Notes under the pieces: generated by a model | What the model was told of the DNA's origin: nothing | Databases searched by the model: none | What the model saw: the letters and a program-made list of their open reading frames with translations, nothing else | Shown here: piece after piece, positions 53,695 to 62,628 of the stretch | Numbering within the stretch: the first letter of the stretch is position 1 | How the letters are laid out: the number at the start of each line of letters is the position of its first letter | NCBI RefSeq assembly: GCF_017352155.2 | Contig: NZ_CP071462.1 | Location: forward strand, 3,410,001-3,474,000 | DNA: 64,000 bases | Direction: 5' to 3' | Origin: Haloterrigena alkaliphila | GTDB lineage: Archaea > Halobacteriota > Halobacteria > Halobacteriales > Natrialbaceae | Program-made: the position numbers and the translations under genes

Positions 53695-55152
53695 GTGACG
53701 CGGCCACAGGACGAGCGCACGACGTCGACGCCGATCACGCTCCGGTACGAGGACGGCACCGTCCGGATCGACGGCCTCGAGGGGGCGACGCTCACCGCGG
53801 TGCGCGAGTCGATCCCGGAACTCGAGGCCGATCCGCGAACCGACGGCTGGCGGGTACCCGCCTTCCGCTACGCCGTTCTCCGGGCGGCCCTGCGAGACGC
53901 CGGCGTCGACGCCGACCGGATCGACGACCGCGTGCTCGCGATCGAGTCCCTGCCGGCCCTCGACTCGGCGTACGAACTCCGCGCGTACCAGCGCGAGGCC
54001 CTGGAGGACTGGCTGGAGACCGATCGCTGGCACGGCGAGGCCAACAATGATTTCGTCTCACCGAAACGCGCCCCGGCCGGCGTCCTCGAGCTCCCGACCG
54101 GTAGCGGCAAGACCGTCATCGCCCTGAAGGCGATCGAACGGCTCTCGACGCCGACGCTCGTGGTCGTCCCGACGATCGATCTGCTCGAGCAGTGGCAGCG
54201 GGAACTCGAGCGCGAGTTCAAGAGGCCCATCGGACGCTTCGGCGGCGGCGAACAGCGCCTCGAGCCGATCACCGTCTCGACGTACGACTCGGCGTACCTG
54301 AAGGCCGATTCGGTGGGCGACCGGTTCGGCCTCGTCGTCTTCGACGAGGTCCACCACCTCGGCGGCGAAGGCTACCGCGAGATCGCTCGCTTACTCGCCG
54401 CACCCGCTCGCCTTGGATTGACGGCGACGTTCGAGCGCCCCGACGGCGCCCACGAGGTCGTCGAGGAAATCGTCGGACCGCTCGTCCACCGCGTCGACGT
54501 CGACGAGTTGGCGGGCGACCACCTCGCGTCCTACGACGTGAAGCGACTCGAGGTGTCGCTGACGGCCAACGAACGTGAGACCTACGAGCGCAATCAGGAG
54601 GTCTTCACCGACTACCTCGCGCGCTCGGGCATCGAGATGCGCAGCGGGTCGGACTACCAGGAACTGGTCAAGCGCTCCGGGAACGACCCCGAGGCCCGCG
54701 AGGCGCTGCTCGCACGCCAGCGCGCACGCGAGATCATGTTTGGCAGCGCGGCCAAACTCGAGGCCCTCGAGGGGATCCTCGACGACCACCGCGGCGAGCG
54801 CACGATCGTGTTCACGGCCCACAACGACCTCGCGTACGACGTCAGCGAGCGGTTTCTGATCCCGACGATCACCCACCAGACCGGGACGGCGGAGCGACGG
54901 GAGATCCTCGAGCGCTTCCGCGAGGGGACCTATAGCCGGATCGCGACTTCGAACGTGCTCGACGAGGGGGTCGACGTCCCCGACGCGTCGGTGGCAGTCG
55001 TCCTCTCGGGCAGCGGCAGCGAGCGGGAGTTCGTCCAGCGGCTGGGGCGGATTCTGCGACCCAAGGAAGACGGCCGACGTGCAATCCTCTACGAGATTAT
55101 CTCCGAAAACACCGGTGAAGAGCGGATCGCGGGACGCCGTCGCGACTACTGA
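53695..55152 (+). CDS. XPB/Rad25-like DNA helicase
   Basis: 485 residues. An N-terminal DNA-recognition-like part (residues 1-90, with YEDGTVRIDGLEGATLTAVR) is followed by superfamily 2 motifs: Walker A PTGSGKT (about 134-140), DEVHH (about 217-221), GLTAT (about 241), and the second RecA-like half with NVLDEGVDVPDASVAVVL and QRLGRILRPK. Archaeal XPB is a helicase of nucleotide excision repair and partners with the nuclease Bax1 (gene at 58766). Start: the GTG of VTRPQDERTT after a longer TTG frame; either is possible. Confidence 0.92.
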   Translation: MTRPQDERTTSTPITLRYEDGTVRIDGLEGATLTAVRESIPELEADPRTDGWRVPAFRYAVLRAALRDAGVDADRIDDRVLAIESLPALDSAYELRAYQREALEDWLETDRWHGEANNDFVSPKRAPAGVLELPTGSGKTVIALKAIERLSTPTLVVVPTIDLLEQWQRELEREFKRPIGRFGGGEQRLEPITVSTYDSAYLKADSVGDRFGLVVFDEVHHLGGEGYREIARLLAAPARLGLTATFERPDGAHEVVEEIVGPLVHRVDVDELAGDHLASYDVKRLEVSLTANERETYERNQEVFTDYLARSGIEMRSGSDYQELVKRSGNDPEAREALLARQRAREIMFGSAAKLEALEGILDDHRGERTIVFTAHNDLAYDVSERFLIPTITHQTGTAERREILERFREGTYSRIATSNVLDEGVDVPDASVAVVLSGSGSEREFVQRLGRILRPKEDGRRAILYEIISENTGEERIAGRRRDY

Positions 55153-55403
55153 TTCGTTCGAGAACGGGCGGACGCATCGCTGCGGTCGCCGTCGGTCCGA
55201 CGGTGTCGCTCGAGGAGCCGTTGCACGCCGGCCCGGAGCGCCTCGCTCCGGGAGTGGTAGACGCCGTCGTCGACGAGCGACTCGAGCGCCGCGAGCTGTT
55301 CGTCGGTGGCCCGGAACGTGACTCGCTCGAGCGTCCGGCCGTTCTCCGCGCGGGAGTGGTTCGGGTCGGCCACGACGCCGTCGGGCGACGAATTACGCGC
55401 CAT
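55146..55403 (-). CDS. Ribbon-helix-helix (CopG-type) DNA-binding protein
   Basis: 85 residues with the RHH pattern: a strand TLERVTFRATDEQLAALESL, then VDDGVYHSRSEALRAGVQRL. Such proteins dimerise and bind DNA through the beta ribbon. The end is basic and unstructured. It overlaps the helicase stop by seven bases on the opposite strand. No toxin partner is visible, so it may be a solitary regulator. Confidence 0.82.
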   Translation of the reverse strand: MARNSSPDGVVADPNHSRAENGRTLERVTFRATDEQLAALESLVDDGVYHSRSEALRAGVQRLLERHRRTDGDRSDASARSRTNQ

Positions 55404-55722
55404 CGGCGGTCACCTCGTTCCGGTCAGACTGGAGTTGCGGCGCCACTCTCGTCTCGACGTTCGTCACTGTGAGTCCCGTGCTGGTTTTCGAGAGGACCAT
55501 ATGGGAGGGAGGGGATCATCGGGGAAAAGGACTCGCGTAGCACAGTGGAAGTGAACCTGGTCGAATTAGGGGCGAGAAACGTCGAAAAGGTCGGTTTCGA
55601 TCGCCGTACTCCGCGGCCGATCGGCGATGAATGCGACCGGTCGGATCGCCCGATCCGGCGGACGGACAGCGTTATCCTCGTCGGACCCCTGAACGTGACG
55701 CGGGCAACCGCAGAAAACCACC
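55404..55722. other. Intergenic region, nothing recognised
   Basis: 319 bases between the RHH gene and the DUF5806 gene, transcribed divergently. Frames here give no family-like sequence. It must contain promoters for both genes, but no clear TATA box stands out. Confidence 0.4.
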
Positions 55723-56287
55723 ATGCCCGAAGAGACGCAGTCATCCTCCCGGAGCAGCGCCAGTGCATCGACTACCGATCGGTTCGAGCGACTCGAGGGC
55801 GCCGACTACGACCGCGTCGCCGAGTTCCTCCGCGATCGCGTCGCCTTCACACCCCGCGAGTGGGCGGTCGCGCGCCTCTGTGCCGACTTTCGGACCAGAA
55901 CGGGGGGTCGAGATGACGACCATCGGGGAGCACCTCCCCGACCTCGTTCCCTTCATGGACGACGAGTACACGCGACAGGCCGTCTACCAGTCTCGTCGCT
56001 CCTTCGAGGACAAGGTTCGCGAGGCCGGCGCGACGTTCCTCTACGGCGCCGACGCCGACTTCTTCACGGCCGGCGAACTGGACGACATCGCCTCCGAGGC
56101 GACGGAGGTCGCGCGGTTCCTGATCGAAGTCGAAGGGGCGGACCTCTCCCACGAGACGGAACTCGAGGCCGAAGGACGGATCCGCGACGCGATGGAGTCG
56201 GTCCACCGTGCGAGCCGCGACCTCCGCTACGACCGCTGCCCGAACTGCGGCGAGCGACTCGGCGAGGACGCGATCGAATCCGAGTGA
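55723..56287 (+). pseudogene. DUF5806-like protein gene with a +1 frameshift
   Basis: Two overlapping frames read as one family protein. The first begins MPEETQSSSRSSASASTTD and continues through FERLEGADYDRVAEFLRDRV and WAVARLCADFRTRTGG. The second carries MTTIGEHLPDLVPFMDDEYT and a CPNCGERLGEDA end (from 55913). Removing one G from the six-G run at 55902-55907 joins them as RTRTGVEMTTIGE, giving about 187 residues. Likely either a real inactivating insertion or a homopolymer sequence error. If intact it would be a haloarchaeal DUF5806 zinc-finger protein, function unknown. Confidence 0.8.
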
Positions 56288-56426
56288 GCAGCCCCAGGCG
56301 AAGCGACGTAATCCGACGTCGGTGAGCCGCGAGGGCGGCCGCTCGTCGATACGAGTACCGACTCGAACGACTCCTCGACGCGATAGCATCGCGGTCCGTC
56401 GGGAAGTCGATCGGTCGGCCAGAGAA

Positions 56427-56438
56427 TACTTATAAGTA
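56427..56438 (+). promoter_or_regulatory. TATA element of the HtrA-like gene
   Basis: TACTTATAAGTA, a perfect 12-base palindrome, lies 23-34 bases before the ATG at 56461, an excellent archaeal TATA position. The palindromic nature may also attract a regulator. Confidence 0.55.
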
Positions 56439-56460
56439 ACATCGAAATTCATCGTATCTA

Positions 56461-58020
56461 ATGGATAGCGAAGGCACCGTGAGTCGGCGACGGCTGTTGT
56501 GTGCAATTCCAGTAGCGGGGAGCGTCGCAGTTGCCGGCTGTTCCGACGACGGAGACGAGACCGAACCGACGGAAACCGGGTCGGAGACGGAAACCACCGA
56601 ACCGACGCCCGATCCGCCGAACGTCCAGCAACAGATCTTCCAGCGGGACAAGGCCGCCATCGTTAGCGTCCAGCACATCGTCGACGGGTCAGTGACGTGG
56701 CCCTCGGCTAGGTGGGTCGATACCGTCGATCAGGACCTCCTCGGCGTCTGGCGGTCCGACGGTGACGAGTACGCCTATTTCTCGGATGATCGCGAATTCG
56801 CGCTCGAGGGACCGAACTACAGCTATTCCGGGGAGTATGCGAGACGGGACGACTATCTGTATCTCGATTATGAGTCGGGGGGTACGGAGGAGTGGCAGTA
56901 CTCCGTCCAAACGGACGCGTCGCTACCGGTTCTGGACCTCTACTTCGACGGAACCCACCGGATCAGATACGAACGCGAGGAAATCGAGGCCGACGAACGA
57001 GGTCCCGTTCCGGTGGCCGATGATCTGATTGTCGTCCCCGAACCGAACGGCTCGACGAAACAAGAATCGGTCCGAAGCGGCGGGACGGGATCGGGCTTTA
57101 TCGTCTCGCCCGATGGCTACGTGGTTACGAACGCACACGTTGTCGGAGCCCACCAGAACGCAGAAGAACGACTCTATCGGCGATTCGCGATCGACGAGCG
57201 CGACTCGCTTCGGCAGGACCTGGCTTCCGACGAGAGCCTGAGTGACACGGAGCGAGAGCGGATCGAAGATATCCTGTTCGACGAGGCCATGGCGTACTAC
57301 GAGGAGTACGCCGGCGTGGAAGGCATCTCCGAGGCGGTGAACGTCCTGAACGGTCGTGCGACACCCGAAGACGACCTCGAGGTCGAGAGCTGGGCGGCGA
57401 CCGTCGAGACCGAGGGGACGGTCTACAAGAACACCGGCGGAGAGCCGTCCATGGGCCGTGATATCGCCGTCCTGAGCGTCAGCGGAGAGAACCTTCCGAC
57501 GGTGACGCTCGGAGACGCGACCGATGTCGGGACTGGCGAGGACCTCTTCGTCATTGGCTACCCCGATATCGGAATCGGCGAATTCTTCGAGAATCGAGAC
57601 ACCGTCCTCGAGCCGACGATGACCACTGGCATCGTCAGTTCGCGGCGGACGCTCAATACCGGCATCGATTCGATTCAGACCGACGCGGCGATCAACAGCG
57701 GCAACAGCGGCGGTCCCATGTACAACAGCGACGGCGAGGTCGTCGGCGTTGCGACGTTCAGCCCGATCGACGTCCAGATCCAGGACATCCAGTTCGGGCT
57801 GCCGATAGAGATCGCGAAGGGGTTCCTGAACACGCTCGGGGTTGAGAACACCGCCGGAGAGATGCAACTCGCCTACGAGGACGGCCTCGAGGCCTACTGG
57901 CGAGGCGACTGCGAGACCTCGACGGCGAAGATGGAGACCGTTCTGGACCTGTATCCCGACCATCCGCTGGCCGGAGACTTCGTCTCGGACTGTGAGAACG
58001 GCGAGGCGCCCGGACAGTAA
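56461..58020 (+). CDS. HtrA-like serine protease lipoprotein with lipocalin-like insert domain
   Basis: 519 residues. Leader with two arginines (SRRRLLCAIPVAG) and lipobox VAGC (Cys27), so Tat-exported and lipid-anchored. Residues about 85-180 resemble a lipocalin-like beta domain (LLGVWRSDGDEYAYF, YLYLDYESGGTEEWQYSVQ). The protease follows with His226 (VVTNAHVV), Asp334 (GRDIAVLSV) and Ser416 (NSGNSGGP). The His-Asp distance is 108 residues because of a charged helical insertion (about 232-310). No PDZ domain. The C-terminus has a short repeat of helices (TSTAKMETVLDLYPDHPLAG). Function: envelope protein quality control by family, with unusual fusion. Confidence 0.88.
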   Translation: MDSEGTVSRRRLLCAIPVAGSVAVAGCSDDGDETEPTETGSETETTEPTPDPPNVQQQIFQRDKAAIVSVQHIVDGSVTWPSARWVDTVDQDLLGVWRSDGDEYAYFSDDREFALEGPNYSYSGEYARRDDYLYLDYESGGTEEWQYSVQTDASLPVLDLYFDGTHRIRYEREEIEADERGPVPVADDLIVVPEPNGSTKQESVRSGGTGSGFIVSPDGYVVTNAHVVGAHQNAEERLYRRFAIDERDSLRQDLASDESLSDTERERIEDILFDEAMAYYEEYAGVEGISEAVNVLNGRATPEDDLEVESWAATVETEGTVYKNTGGEPSMGRDIAVLSVSGENLPTVTLGDATDVGTGEDLFVIGYPDIGIGEFFENRDTVLEPTMTTGIVSSRRTLNTGIDSIQTDAAINSGNSGGPMYNSDGEVVGVATFSPIDVQIQDIQFGLPIEIAKGFLNTLGVENTAGEMQLAYEDGLEAYWRGDCETSTAKMETVLDLYPDHPLAGDFVSDCENGEAPGQ

Positions 58021-58630
58021 CGTCGGACACGGACGCCGCCTGCTTCTTCAGCCTCGTCAGGAGTACGCGCGGGTTCCACTGCCCACCCAGCTCCGTCCGC
58101 CGGTAGGTGTCGAACTCCCCGTCCTCGAAAATCGTCACGCGGCCGGTCTCCTCGCTCAGCGTCAGCGTCGAGATCACGTTCGGTCGTTGCGAGGTGTCCA
58201 GCGCGCTCATGTGACGCGACCCCATCCAGTCCTCGTACTCCGTCTCGGCGACGTCGACGCGCTCGAGTTCGCCTGGCAGCAGGTCGGTAAAGCGAACCAT
58301 CTGCTCCTGGACGACGCCGTCGACGCTGACGACGACCGCGCCGTCCTGGTTCATCGCGACCTGCTGGGCCGTCTCGAAGAAGGTCTCGATGTCCATGCAG
58401 ACGTTCCGACAGCGATCGGTCGGCCACGTGTTGTGGCCCATCGGGTCGGCGAACTCCGCGACCGACGGCCCCGCGACGACGGCGACGTACATTCCCGGTC
58501 CCTTGACGTACTGCTCGTCCCAGCGGTCGAAGTTCAGGCTGATCGACTCGAGGGTGTGCAACAGGCAGTCGATCAGTTCCCGCACGCCGTCGTGGGTCTC
58601 GTACGCGATCCGGAGGTCCGAATCGTCCAT
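57758..58630 (-). CDS. dacZ: DacZ diadenylate cyclase, C-terminus reading into the HtrA gene
   Basis: 290 codons. The DAC catalytic core is in residues about 95-180: DGAVVVSVDGVVQEQMVRF (DGA motif) and MGSRHMSALDTSQRPNVIST, taking the place of RHRxA, then RVTIFEDGEFDTYRR. It makes cyclic di-AMP, an osmoregulation-linked messenger in haloarchaea. The likely end is near RLKKQAASVSDV, but no stop occurs until 57758, so the last about 85 residues are arginine- and serine-rich and antisense to the HtrA-like gene by 263 bases. Start MDDSDLRIAYETHDG. Whether the extension is translated is unknown. Confidence 0.85.
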   Translation of the reverse strand: MDDSDLRIAYETHDGVRELIDCLLHTLESISLNFDRWDEQYVKGPGMYVAVVAGPSVAEFADPMGHNTWPTDRCRNVCMDIETFFETAQQVAMNQDGAVVVSVDGVVQEQMVRFTDLLPGELERVDVAETEYEDWMGSRHMSALDTSQRPNVISTLTLSEETGRVTIFEDGEFDTYRRTELGGQWNPRVLLTRLKKQAASVSDVTVRAPRRSHSPRRSLRPADGRDTGPERSPSSPSRSRSRLASRPRGRPRRRVASLRRCSQPRACSGTPSRSLSAARTGCPGSGRRSG

Positions 58631-58765
58631 ACTCGCCCGTTCGGTCCGGTTCGCCGTAACGTCGGTGCCTGAACCCCCGACGGGCGGCGTCGACGGTCGG
58701 CTCCGCCGGTCGTCGCCGTTCAGTTGCGCGTCACTTTTGCACCTGCCGCGCCGAGTGTGAGGCGG

Positions 58766-60304
58766 ATGCTGACGAAGGACCTGCTTCGCGTCTCGCGTGC
58801 CGGCGGCTATCGGCCGCAGTTCGCCGACCGGGAGCACCGGCCGCTGGCCGCCCGCGTCATCGGCACCTACCAGGGTCACGTCGGCGAACCCCGCGCGGCC
58901 CTCGAGGACGCGCTCGCGGACCTCGAGACGGAATCGGTGGATTTCAAGCTCGTGAGAGGCCTCTCGACCCTGCTCGAGCGCGAGGCGACGTTCGAGACCG
59001 AGGCGATCGTCGACCCCGAGCGGGGCCGTCGGGCCGCCTTCGAGGCCGCCGAAGCGGTCGGCGTCGTCTCCGACGACGACCGCGCGATGGCGCTCATCCG
59101 CGCCGGGGAATCGCTCGGCATCTCCGCGGACGACCTCGAGCGGGCGCTGTACGCCGACCTCGAGGAGCGACAGGTCCTCGTCGACCTCGACTCGCGGTGG
59201 GATCCCGACGGCCTGGTGAGCCAGTATAACTTATCGCTCGCACAGACCGCCCTCTTCGACGCGACGGAGGTCCGGGTCCGCTCGAGCGATCCGAAGGCGC
59301 TGATCTCGGCGATCAAGCGCCTGCGGCTGATGTACGAGATTCGGCGGCTGGGGGACGAAGGTGGCGAGAGCGAAAGCGGGAGCGGTGGCGTCGCCGAACG
59401 CGAGGTGATCGTCACCGGTCCGACTCGCCTCTTCCGGGCGACCCGGCGGTACGGGACCCGCTTCGCGCGACTCCTGCGGACGGTCGCGAAGGCGGAGAGG
59501 TGGCACCTCGAGGCGACGATCGACGACCGCGGAACCGAGCGGACGCTCGAACTGTCCCACGAGGATCCCGTCCGCGTCCCCGACGCCGAACCGGTCGCCG
59601 ACGTCACCTTCGACAGCGGCGTCGAGTCCGACTTCGCCGCCCGCTTTTCGAACCTCGACCTCGAGTGGGACCTCGTGCGCGAACCCGAACCGCTCGCGAC
59701 GGGGACGCGGGTGATGATTCCCGACTTCGCGTTCGACTACCAGCACGGCGAGTTTCGCGCATTTTTCGAGATAATGGGGTTCTGGACGCCGGAGTACGTC
59801 GAGAAGAAACTCTCGCAGCTCGCCGATCTCGAGGACGTCGAACTGATCGTCGCCGTCGACGAGTCGCTGGGCGTCGGCGAGGAGATCGCCGCGCGGGACT
59901 TCCGGGCGATTCCTTACTTCGGGACGGTCCGTCTGAAGGACGTCGCCGCCGTCCTCCGGGAGTACGAGCGCCAACTCGTCGCCGAGAGCGCCGCCGCGCT
60001 GCCGGACGAACTCGCCCCCGACGAAGACGTCGTCTCGCTCGAGACCCTTGCCGAGCGCCGCGGCGTCAGCGAGGACGCGCTGGCCGACGTCGCCTTCCCC
60101 GAGCACGAGCGAGTGGGCCGGACGCTCGTGCGGCCAGCCGTCCTCGAATCGTTGAGCGAGGACCTCGAGGCGGGCATGGACCTCGCCGACGCCGAGGACG
60201 CGCTCGAGGCGTACGGGATCACCGACTCGAGCGCGATCCTCGCCGAACTCGGCTACCGCGTCGAGTGGGAGGGGCTGGCCGGCGGCACGCTCGTCGAGCG
60301 ATAA
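58766..60304 (+). CDS. Bax1-like nuclease (DUF790), XPB partner
   Basis: 512 residues of the DUF790/Bax1 family. The N-terminal half contains RVSRAGGYRPQFADREHRPL and a helical region; the nuclease part has IPDFAFDYQHGEFRAFFEIM, with Asp and Glu for metal binding, then GFWTPEYVEKKLSQLADLED and VELIVAVDESLGVG. Known biology: Bax1 binds XPB and cuts DNA next to the unwound region. Here it is 3.6 kb from the helicase gene (53695), although the pair is often adjacent. It starts after a GAGTGTGAGGCGG purine-rich leader. Confidence 0.9.
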   Translation: MLTKDLLRVSRAGGYRPQFADREHRPLAARVIGTYQGHVGEPRAALEDALADLETESVDFKLVRGLSTLLEREATFETEAIVDPERGRRAAFEAAEAVGVVSDDDRAMALIRAGESLGISADDLERALYADLEERQVLVDLDSRWDPDGLVSQYNLSLAQTALFDATEVRVRSSDPKALISAIKRLRLMYEIRRLGDEGGESESGSGGVAEREVIVTGPTRLFRATRRYGTRFARLLRTVAKAERWHLEATIDDRGTERTLELSHEDPVRVPDAEPVADVTFDSGVESDFAARFSNLDLEWDLVREPEPLATGTRVMIPDFAFDYQHGEFRAFFEIMGFWTPEYVEKKLSQLADLEDVELIVAVDESLGVGEEIAARDFRAIPYFGTVRLKDVAAVLREYERQLVAESAAALPDELAPDEDVVSLETLAERRGVSEDALADVAFPEHERVGRTLVRPAVLESLSEDLEAGMDLADAEDALEAYGITDSSAILAELGYRVEWEGLAGGTLVER

Positions 60305-60538
60305 CCGGCGCGGACGACGGCCTCCCTCCGGTCTCGCTCGAGTAGTCGCTCGCGTTCGTGAACCGACCACCGGTTTCGACCCGGTGCCGTATCCCCCCGC
60401 TCGCTGTCAGGATCCGCCGGTCGACTGCCGCCCGTACCGCGGTTCGGTCGAGTTGCGATCAGTGGCGATTCCAGCACCGGCGTCGTTCCAACGTCTTTAG
60501 TGACCAGACTTATCCGGATCTGGTGTCAGTGTACGTAT

Positions 60539-60991
60539 ATGAGCGATCACCGCCCCTCTCCTCCGATCCGTATTCTCCTCGTCGAGGACAACCCGGGCGA
60601 CGTCCGGCTGATCCGGGAGGCGTTCCGGGAAGCCGACGTCGAGACGACCTTCCACGCGGTTCGCGACGGTGACGAAGCCCTCGAGTTCCTCCACGAGCAA
60701 CACGACGATCCGTCGGGAGCCGAAATCGACCTCGTTCTCCTGGATCTCAACCTCCCGCGGACCGGCGGCTTCGAGGTCCTCGAGACGATCAAGGAGGATT
60801 CGGAACTGACGGCACCGCCGGTGCTCGTCCTCACGAGTTCGGAGGACGCGGAGGACATCGCCAAGAGCTACCGCCTGTGCGCCAACGCCTACCTCACGAA
60901 GCCCAGCGATCCGGGCGAGTTCGCGGAACTGGGTCACGCGGTCGAAGCCTTCTGGTTCAACGAATCGACGTTGCTCCCCGCGACGTCGTGA
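60539..60991 (+). CDS. Response regulator, stand-alone receiver
   Basis: 150 residues, one canonical receiver domain: acidic pair Glu16-Asp17 (LLVEDNPGD), phosphoacceptor Asp69 (VLLDLNLP), Thr99 (VLTSS) and Lys121 (TKPSD). It has no output domain, so it would relay phosphate or interact with a partner. No kinase is adjacent. The comparison with the altered receiver at 925 is informative: both have the same length and Rcp1-like layout. A TATA-like TTTAGTGACC lies about 40 bases upstream. Confidence 0.92.
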   Translation: MSDHRPSPPIRILLVEDNPGDVRLIREAFREADVETTFHAVRDGDEALEFLHEQHDDPSGAEIDLVLLDLNLPRTGGFEVLETIKEDSELTAPPVLVLTSSEDAEDIAKSYRLCANAYLTKPSDPGEFAELGHAVEAFWFNESTLLPATS

Positions 60992-61085
60992 TCGGCACTG
61001 CCGCGTCGCGCGCTCGACTCCCTGTCGCGTCCGACGTTCGACTCCCTGCCGCAGCGTTTTCACGCCCGACGGCGTAGAAAGGGGT

Positions 61086-62012
61086 ATGCCCGCTGACACG
61101 CCAGGAATTCACCACGTCACCGCAATCGCCAGCGATCCGGGACGGAACCACGCGTTCTACACGGAGACGCTCGGCCTGCGTCTCGTCAAGAAAAGCGTCA
61201 ATCAGGACGACGTCTCGGTCTACCACCTCTTCTACGCCGACTACGAGGGGTCGCCGGGGACGAGCATGACCTTCTTCCCCTACACGGACGCCCGCGCCGG
61301 CCAGGTCGGTTCCGGGCAGGCCAGCACCGTCTCGTTTCTCGTCCCCGAGGGATCGATCGACTACTGGCGAAGCCGACTCGAGGACGCCGGCGCCGACCCC
61401 GACGAGCCCCGCGACCGGTTCGGCGACACCGTCCTCCCGTTTACCGACCCGAACGGCCTGCCGCTGGAACTGGTCGCCCGCACGGACGCGCCGGCCGGGA
61501 ACCTCCCGGAGAGCCCGGTACCCCACGCCCACGCGATCCGGGGCTTCTTCGGCGTGACGCTCTCGCTGACGAGCGCCGATCCGACCGGCGACCTGCTGAA
61601 GGCGATGGGGTACCGCCAGACCGACCGCGAGGGGACGCGCAAGCGTTACGAAGCGGACGGCGACCTCGGGTACGTCGTCGACGTTCTCGAGGACCCGCAG
61701 GCGCCCCAGGGAATTCCCGGCGCCGGAACCGTGCACCACGTCGCCTTTCAGGTGACCGAGGATGAGCAGGAGGCGTGGCGGCAGTTCCTCATGGACCGGG
61801 GGCTGCGGCCGACCGAGATCATCGACCGCAAGTGGTTCAAATCGGTCTACGCCCGCGAGTACGGTGGCGTGCTCTTCGAGTTCGCGACGAAGTCGCCCGG
61901 CTACACCGTCGACGAGGACCTCGAGTCGCTGGGCGAGCGACTCGTCCTCCCCGAGTGGCTCGAGGACCGCCGCGAGGAGATCGAGGCGGGGCTGCCGGAC
62001 CTGTCTCCGTAA
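61086..62012 (+). CDS. VOC-family ring-cleaving dioxygenase-like protein
   Basis: 308 residues with two VOC domains. The first has HHVTAIASDPGRNHAFYTET and FFPYTDARAGQVGSGQASTV; the second has HAIRGFFGVTLSLTSADPTG and VHHVAFQVTEDEQEAWRQFL with the acidic ligand in LFEFATKSPGYTVDED. Metal ligands are consistent with an Fe or Mn extradiol dioxygenase of the MhqO/LinE-like group, often involved with hydroquinone or aromatic compounds. Substrate unknown. Start MPADTPGIHHVT. Confidence 0.87.
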   Translation: MPADTPGIHHVTAIASDPGRNHAFYTETLGLRLVKKSVNQDDVSVYHLFYADYEGSPGTSMTFFPYTDARAGQVGSGQASTVSFLVPEGSIDYWRSRLEDAGADPDEPRDRFGDTVLPFTDPNGLPLELVARTDAPAGNLPESPVPHAHAIRGFFGVTLSLTSADPTGDLLKAMGYRQTDREGTRKRYEADGDLGYVVDVLEDPQAPQGIPGAGTVHHVAFQVTEDEQEAWRQFLMDRGLRPTEIIDRKWFKSVYAREYGGVLFEFATKSPGYTVDEDLESLGERLVLPEWLEDRREEIEAGLPDLSP

Positions 62013-62025
62013 CGGAAGCGAAGGG

Positions 62026-62628
62026 TCACTCGTTCTCGAGGGCGTCGAGGATGCACGCGGACGCGATCACCGCCTCTTTCGGAACGTCGCTGGCGTCGTC
62101 GATGCTGACCGTGTAGGCGTCCCGCAGCGAGAACTTCCCCTCGATGTCGCCGACGTGGTCGCCGTCAGCGTCGAATATCTCGTACTTGTTGGGAACGAGA
62201 TTCGCGACGGAGACGAGGTGCCGAAGCGCCGAGAGGAGCTTGCTCTTCGATCGAATGGTCGCCAGCGACTCCTCCGTGTCGGGGTCTCGGATCGTCCAGT
62301 TCTCCGCGAACAGCGAGTAGTCCTCGTCGAGAACGACGACCTCCTCGTCGGTGCCCGCGTCCGTGATGGTGTAGTTTCCCGCGACGTCCATGATGCCACC
62401 GGCCTTCACGGTGAACGCATCCTCGCCGTCGCCGGTCACGAACGGAAACTCCTCTTTCAGTTTGAACAGCTTCTGCTTCCCTCGCAGGACGACGTCGGCA
62501 GCGCTGTCACGGACGACGTATTTGTTCCGGATTGCGGACTGCTTGACCTCGTATCGGTCGTCATCGAGGTCGACCGTGGAGATGTCGTAGGCATCCGATC
62601 CTGGTCCGGTCGGGGACGGTTTTGTCAT
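62026..62628 (-). CDS. LURP-one-related (tubby-like) protein
   Basis: 200 residues made almost entirely of beta strands: DISTVDLDDDRYEVKQSAIR, KYVVRDSAADVVLRGKQKLF, FTVKAGGIMDVAGNYTITDA and KYEIFDADGDHVGDIEGKFS. It matches LURP-one-related/DUF567 proteins, whose 12-stranded barrel with central helix is like tubby and scramblases. Function in archaea is unknown, perhaps membrane-lipid binding. Start MTKPSPTGPGSDAY is chosen. It is convergent with the VOC gene. Confidence 0.84.
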   Translation of the reverse strand: MTKPSPTGPGSDAYDISTVDLDDDRYEVKQSAIRNKYVVRDSAADVVLRGKQKLFKLKEEFPFVTGDGEDAFTVKAGGIMDVAGNYTITDAGTDEEVVVLDEDYSLFAENWTIRDPDTEESLATIRSKSKLLSALRHLVSVANLVPNKYEIFDADGDHVGDIEGKFSLRDAYTVSIDDASDVPKEAVIASACILDALENE

